16,226 nt of DNA. Source: Actinomycetes bacterium. Lineage in GTDB: Bacteria > Actinomycetota > Actinomycetes > Actinomycetales > Cellulomonadaceae. Numbering within the stretch: the first letter of the stretch is position 1; every line of letters starts with the position of its first letter. Location of the stretch: the NCBI GenBank assembly GCA_023432565.1, contig JAEYUL010000119.1, forward strand, positions 1-16,226, read 5' to 3'. Position numbers and translations under genes: made by a program. Shown piece by piece: positions 13,537 to 16,226 of this stretch. The notes beneath the pieces are model-generated. The model had not been told where the DNA came from, searched no databases, and saw nothing but the letters and a program-made list of their open reading frames with translations.

Positions 13537-15135
13537 CTACTGCGGGCGCTCCTGATCCGGTCGGCCGTGCTGGGTCCCGTCGTCCGGTGCCCGGTCTCGC
13601 TGGGCCTGGTCTCCCTGGGACTGGTCGCCCTGGGACTGGTCTCCCTGGGACTGGTCTCCCTGGGCCTGGTCTCCCTGCGACTGGTCTGCCTGGGCGGCCT
13701 GGTCTGGCTCGGCCTGGCCCTTCGACGCGGCGTCCGGGTCCTGTCCGAGGATCTCGGCGAGCGCGCGGTCGAGGTCGGCGGACTCGTCGGCGGCGGCGGA
13801 CCGCCGCGTCGCGTAGCCGGTGGGGTCGTCGAGGTCCTCGGCGGTCGGCATGAGGTCCGGGTGGGCCCACACCGCGTCGCGAGCCGAGGCGCCCTCGGGG
13901 CCACGGGCGATCTGCGACCACAGGGCCGCCGCGTCGCGCAGACGCCTCGGCCGCAGCTCGAGCCCGACGAGGTTGGCGAAGGTCTGCTCGGCGGGACCGC
14001 CCGCGGCGCGCCGGCGTCGGATCATCTCGCGCAGGGCCACCGAGTGCGGCAGGTGCGCGAGCGCGGCGGCGCCGCTGACCTCGTCCACCCAGCCCTCGAC
14101 GAGCGCGAGGGCCGTCTCCAGCCGTTCGAGCGCGGCACGTTGCTCGGGGGTCGTCTGCGGTGCGAACACGCCGCTGGACAAGGCGCCCTGCAGGGCCTCG
14201 GCGTCGGTCGGGTCGATCGAGCCGACGGCCTGCTCGAGCTGCTCGACGTCGATCGAGATGCCGCGCGCGTACGTCTCGACGAGGCCCAGCAGGTGGGCGC
14301 GCAGCCACGGCACGTGCGTGAACAGGCGCGTCGCCGCGGCCTCGCGCAGCGCCAGGAACAGGCGGACCTCGTCCAGCGGCGCGTCGAGGCCTTCGGCGAA
14401 GGCGTCGACGTTGGCGGCGACGAGGGCCGGGGCGGGGACCTCGAGCAGTGGCAGACCGATGTCGGTGGTGCCGAACACGTCGCGGGCGAGGGTGCCCGCA
14501 GCCTGCCCCACCTGGAGCCCGAACACGGCCGAGCCGAGCCGGCGCAGGAGCTGACCCGGCGCCAGGCCGCCCGGCAGCGTCATGCCCGCCGGCAGGCCGA
14601 GGCCGCGCATCTGCTCGTCGAGCCCGGCGGGGTCGTCGAGCTGTCCGCCGAGGGCGTCGACCAGCGCTGACGACAACGACGAGGCCACGGGTTCGGTCAG
14701 GGTGCGCCACGTGGGCAGGGTCGCCTCGACCCACTCGGCGCGGCTCCAGGCACGTGCGGGAGCGGTGGACGGCCCGAGGTCGGTCACGGCGTCGAGCCAC
14801 AGCTCGGCCACGGACAGCGCGTCGAGCACCTCACGCTGCTGCGCGGAGGTCAGGGCGGGGTCGCCGCCGAGGGAGGCCTGCTGCCGCGCGAGGTCGTGCG
14901 CCATCTCCCAGTTCACCGGCTGGTCGTCGCCGCTCGCGAAGAGGCGCTGCACCTGAGCGAGCACCTGCTGCATGGCCGCCGGGTCCTGCGGCAGCGTGCC
15001 GCCCGCGTCGAGCGCGGCGGGGTCGATGCCGCGCTCGCGCATCTGGGCGATCGCCTCGTCGGCCTGGTCGCCCAGCAGTGCGCGCAGCATCTGCTCCCAC
15101 GGTGGCTGGGCGGGATCGATCGGGTCGGGGCTCAC
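13537..15135 (-). CDS. DUF2342 / zincin-like 'zinc-dependent metalloprotease' homologue
   Basis: 532 residues, matching the actinobacterial family annotated as zinc-dependent metalloprotease or putative hydrolase (Rv3195-like, near uvrD2 and whiB7 in M. tuberculosis). Landmarks: PPWEQMLRALLGDQADEAI, VNWEMAHDLARQQ, LGSAVFGLQVGQAAGTLA (200-217), DEVRLFLALREAAATRLFTHVPWLRAHL (255-282) and VEGWVDEVSG. The position where zincins have HExxH reads REAAA (264-268), so both zinc histidines appear absent and catalysis is doubtful. Residues about 483-515 are a Gln/Asp/Ser/Gly pentapeptide repeat (GDQSQ). The GTG at 15135 has AGGAGG (complement of 15141-15146) five bases upstream and fits the family start. 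No signal peptide. Confidence 0.85.
   Translation of the reverse strand: MSPDPIDPAQPPWEQMLRALLGDQADEAIAQMRERGIDPAALDAGGTLPQDPAAMQQVLAQVQRLFASGDDQPVNWEMAHDLARQQASLGGDPALTSAQQREVLDALSVAELWLDAVTDLGPSTAPARAWSRAEWVEATLPTWRTLTEPVASSLSSALVDALGGQLDDPAGLDEQMRGLGLPAGMTLPGGLAPGQLLRRLGSAVFGLQVGQAAGTLARDVFGTTDIGLPLLEVPAPALVAANVDAFAEGLDAPLDEVRLFLALREAAATRLFTHVPWLRAHLLGLVETYARGISIDVEQLEQAVGSIDPTDAEALQGALSSGVFAPQTTPEQRAALERLETALALVEGWVDEVSGAAALAHLPHSVALREMIRRRRAAGGPAEQTFANLVGLELRPRRLRDAAALWSQIARGPEGASARDAVWAHPDLMPTAEDLDDPTGYATRRSAAADESADLDRALAEILGQDPDAASKGQAEPDQAAQADQSQGDQAQGDQSQGDQSQGDQSQGDQAQRDRAPDDGTQHGRPDQERPQ
13591..13695 (-). repeat. Seven 15-bp units encoding a GDQSQ repeat
   Basis: Units of consensus CTGGTCTCCCTGGGA (plus strand) run in register from 13606 to 13695, with a degenerate extra unit at 13591-13605. 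The period is five codons, so copy-number change would not shift the frame. It encodes the disordered polar tail of the DUF2342-like protein. Confidence 0.9.
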
Positions 15136-15215
15136 GGGCGCCTCCTGCGAGGATGACGTCGGGGCGGGAGCCCCACGTAACCACGACCGTAACCACGGGG
15201 TGGAGGGGAACGTCG
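15136..15215. promoter_or_regulatory. Divergent control region with a 10-bp direct repeat
   Basis: An 80-bp gap between the DUF2342-like gene (minus) and the epimerase-like gene (plus). CGTAACCACG occurs at 15176-15185 and 15188-15197 (12-bp period). On the minus strand TACGGT (complement of 15186-15191) is a plausible -10. GGAGGGG (15202-15208) is a ribosome site for the plus-strand gene. Confidence 0.4.
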
Positions 15216-16226
15216 ATGTCCGGTCGCCAGGTTCGCTCAGGGCGCAGCGCCCGTGCGTCGCGAGGTGCGCCCGAGGCGCGCCCGACTCCGGCCACGACGC
15301 CCGACGTGGTGGTGGTCGGCGGGGGCCCGGTGGCGGCGGGCGTGCTGGCGGCGTGGGGCGAGCGGGCACGCTCGGTCGAGGAGGTCCCACCGACCGAGCC
15401 GGCCTCGGCCCTCGTCGGTGCTCGCGTGGTCGTGCTGGTGGCGCACCCGGGTGACCTGACGGTCGTGGCGGGCCGACGAGGCCCGGACGGGCACGCTCCC
15501 GCGGTCGCGCACGCGCAGCGGACGTTCGCGGCGGCGCGTGAGGTCGGCGCCGCGCACGTGGTGGTGGTGACGTCGGCGATCGTCCACGGCGCGCGCCCCG
15601 ACCGTCCCGTGGTGCACGACGACGAGCCGCTCCTGTCGGGTGCGCGCGCGGTGCCCGACGGCCTGGTCGGGCACCTGCTGGCGGTCGAGGCGGTCGCCGC
15701 TCGCGCGGCGCGCCGTCGGGCACCGAGGGTCACGGTGCTGCGGCCCGCCGCCGTGGTCGGGCGCGGCACGGACTCGTTCGTCACGCGGCACTTCGAGGCC
15801 CCGCGCCTGCTCGTCGTGCGCGGGGTGGAACGCCAGTGGCAGCTCGTGCACGTCGACGACGTGGGTGCGGCGAGCGTGTTCGTCGTCGAGCACGGCCTGA
15901 CAGGTCCGCTGACGGTGGGTCCACCCGACGTCCTCACGCCGGCTCAGGTCAGCGCGGCGGCCGGCATGCGGACGGTCGAGCTGGCCGCCGCGACCGCGTT
16001 CGGCACGGCGGAGCGGCTGCACCGCGTGGGGGTGCTGCCGGCTCCCGCGAGCGAGCTCGCGTACGTGGTCTACCCCTGGACGGTCGCTGCCGACGGTCTC
16101 ACGGCCGCGGGGTTCGTGCCGCGGTACTCGAGCGCCGCCGCGCTGGACGTGCTGCTCGACGGCGTGCGCGGGCGCCTGGCTCTCGGCGGCCGGCGTGTCG
16201 AGCGGCGCGACGCGGCCGCGCTCGGT
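15216..16226 (+). CDS. NAD-dependent epimerase/dehydratase-like (atypical SDR), 3'-truncated
   Basis: The first 337 codons; the gene runs off the window. A 30-residue basic, low-complexity leader precedes a Rossmann-type strand and turn DVVVVGGGPVAAGVLAAW (30-47). Later blocks match extended short-chain dehydrogenases: HVVVVTSAIVHGARPDRP (114-131), RVTVLRPAAVVGRG (171-184) and WQLVHVDDVGAASVFV (208-223). The Gly-rich motif is unusual (GGGPVAAG) and the YxxxK catalytic pair is not found; the expected place reads GLVGHLLAVE. It is probably a cofactor-binding or degenerate member of actinobacterial sugar epimerase-like proteins. The ATG at 15216 has GGAGGGG seven bases upstream. It is divergent from the DUF2342-like gene. 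Confidence 0.75.
   Translation, partial: MSGRQVRSGRSARASRGAPEARPTPATTPDVVVVGGGPVAAGVLAAWGERARSVEEVPPTEPASALVGARVVVLVAHPGDLTVVAGRRGPDGHAPAVAHAQRTFAAAREVGAAHVVVVTSAIVHGARPDRPVVHDDEPLLSGARAVPDGLVGHLLAVEAVAARAARRRAPRVTVLRPAAVVGRGTDSFVTRHFEAPRLLVVRGVERQWQLVHVDDVGAASVFVVEHGLTGPLTVGPPDVLTPAQVSAAAGMRTVELAAATAFGTAERLHRVGVLPAPASELAYVVYPWTVAADGLTAAGFVPRYSSAAALDVLLDGVRGRLALGGRRVERRDAAALG

Noticed and set aside
12962..14800. 612-codon minus-strand open frame
   Set aside because: Overlaps the YgjP-like gene antisense and the DUF2342-like gene in the wrong frame; Arg/Pro/Gly low complexity.

Overview
The window is about 16.2 kb of very GC-rich DNA (strong G/C bias at third codon positions, frequent GTG starts, long spurious open frames on both strands). 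This fits a high-GC actinobacterium; a Cellulomonas-like member of the Micrococcales is my best guess, by inference only. Gene content and order match a block I recall from Mycobacterium tuberculosis (Rv3202c to about Rv3195): adnA, adnB, nudC, mycoredoxin, uvrD2, whiB7, a ThiF-like gene and a DUF2342-type gene.

Layout. 2-1744 (+) is the 3' part of an AdnA-like helicase/nuclease subunit, joined by an ATGA overlap to 1741-5178 (+), an AdnB-like subunit; together they should form the actinobacterial double-strand-break end-resection motor. 5306-6289 (-) is an aminoglycoside-phosphotransferase-fold protein with unusual catalytic residues. It diverges from 6617-7636 (+), NudC. Between nudC and the mycoredoxin gene (7897-8157, -) lies the decayed remnant of a peptidase E (S51) gene. 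8375-10399 (+) is a UvrD2-type helicase with an HRDC domain.

10458-11267 is the whiB7 locus, the most interesting part. It has a promoter with an AT-rich hexamer 3 bp upstream of the -35, a 19-codon arginine-rich uORF whose TGA overlaps the GTG of a second, 70-codon uORF, a strong intrinsic terminator just after the second uORF, and then whiB7 itself with its AT-hook. This looks like a two-step translation-coupled attenuator.

11200-12315 (-) is a stand-alone ThiF/cyclodehydratase-like protein overlapping whiB7 tail to tail. 12428-12586 (-) is a 52-residue zinc-ribbon protein (DUF5679-like). 12835-13473 (+) is a YgjP/SprT-like metallopeptidase. 13537-15135 (-) is a DUF2342-type 'zinc metalloprotease' homologue lacking a recognisable HExxH and carrying a pentapeptide-repeat tail. 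15216 to the window end (+) is a partial, atypical NAD-dependent epimerase-like protein.

Theme: DNA-break repair (AdnAB, UvrD2), redox and nucleotide housekeeping (NudC, mycoredoxin) and antibiotic-stress control (WhiB7). Several genes (phosphotransferase, NudC, YgjP-like, less clearly ThiF-like and UvrD2) have a TAnnnT-like hexamer 6-8 nt before the start codon and no Shine-Dalgarno sequence, suggesting leaderless transcripts. No tRNA, rRNA, CRISPR array, insertion sequence or phage gene was seen.
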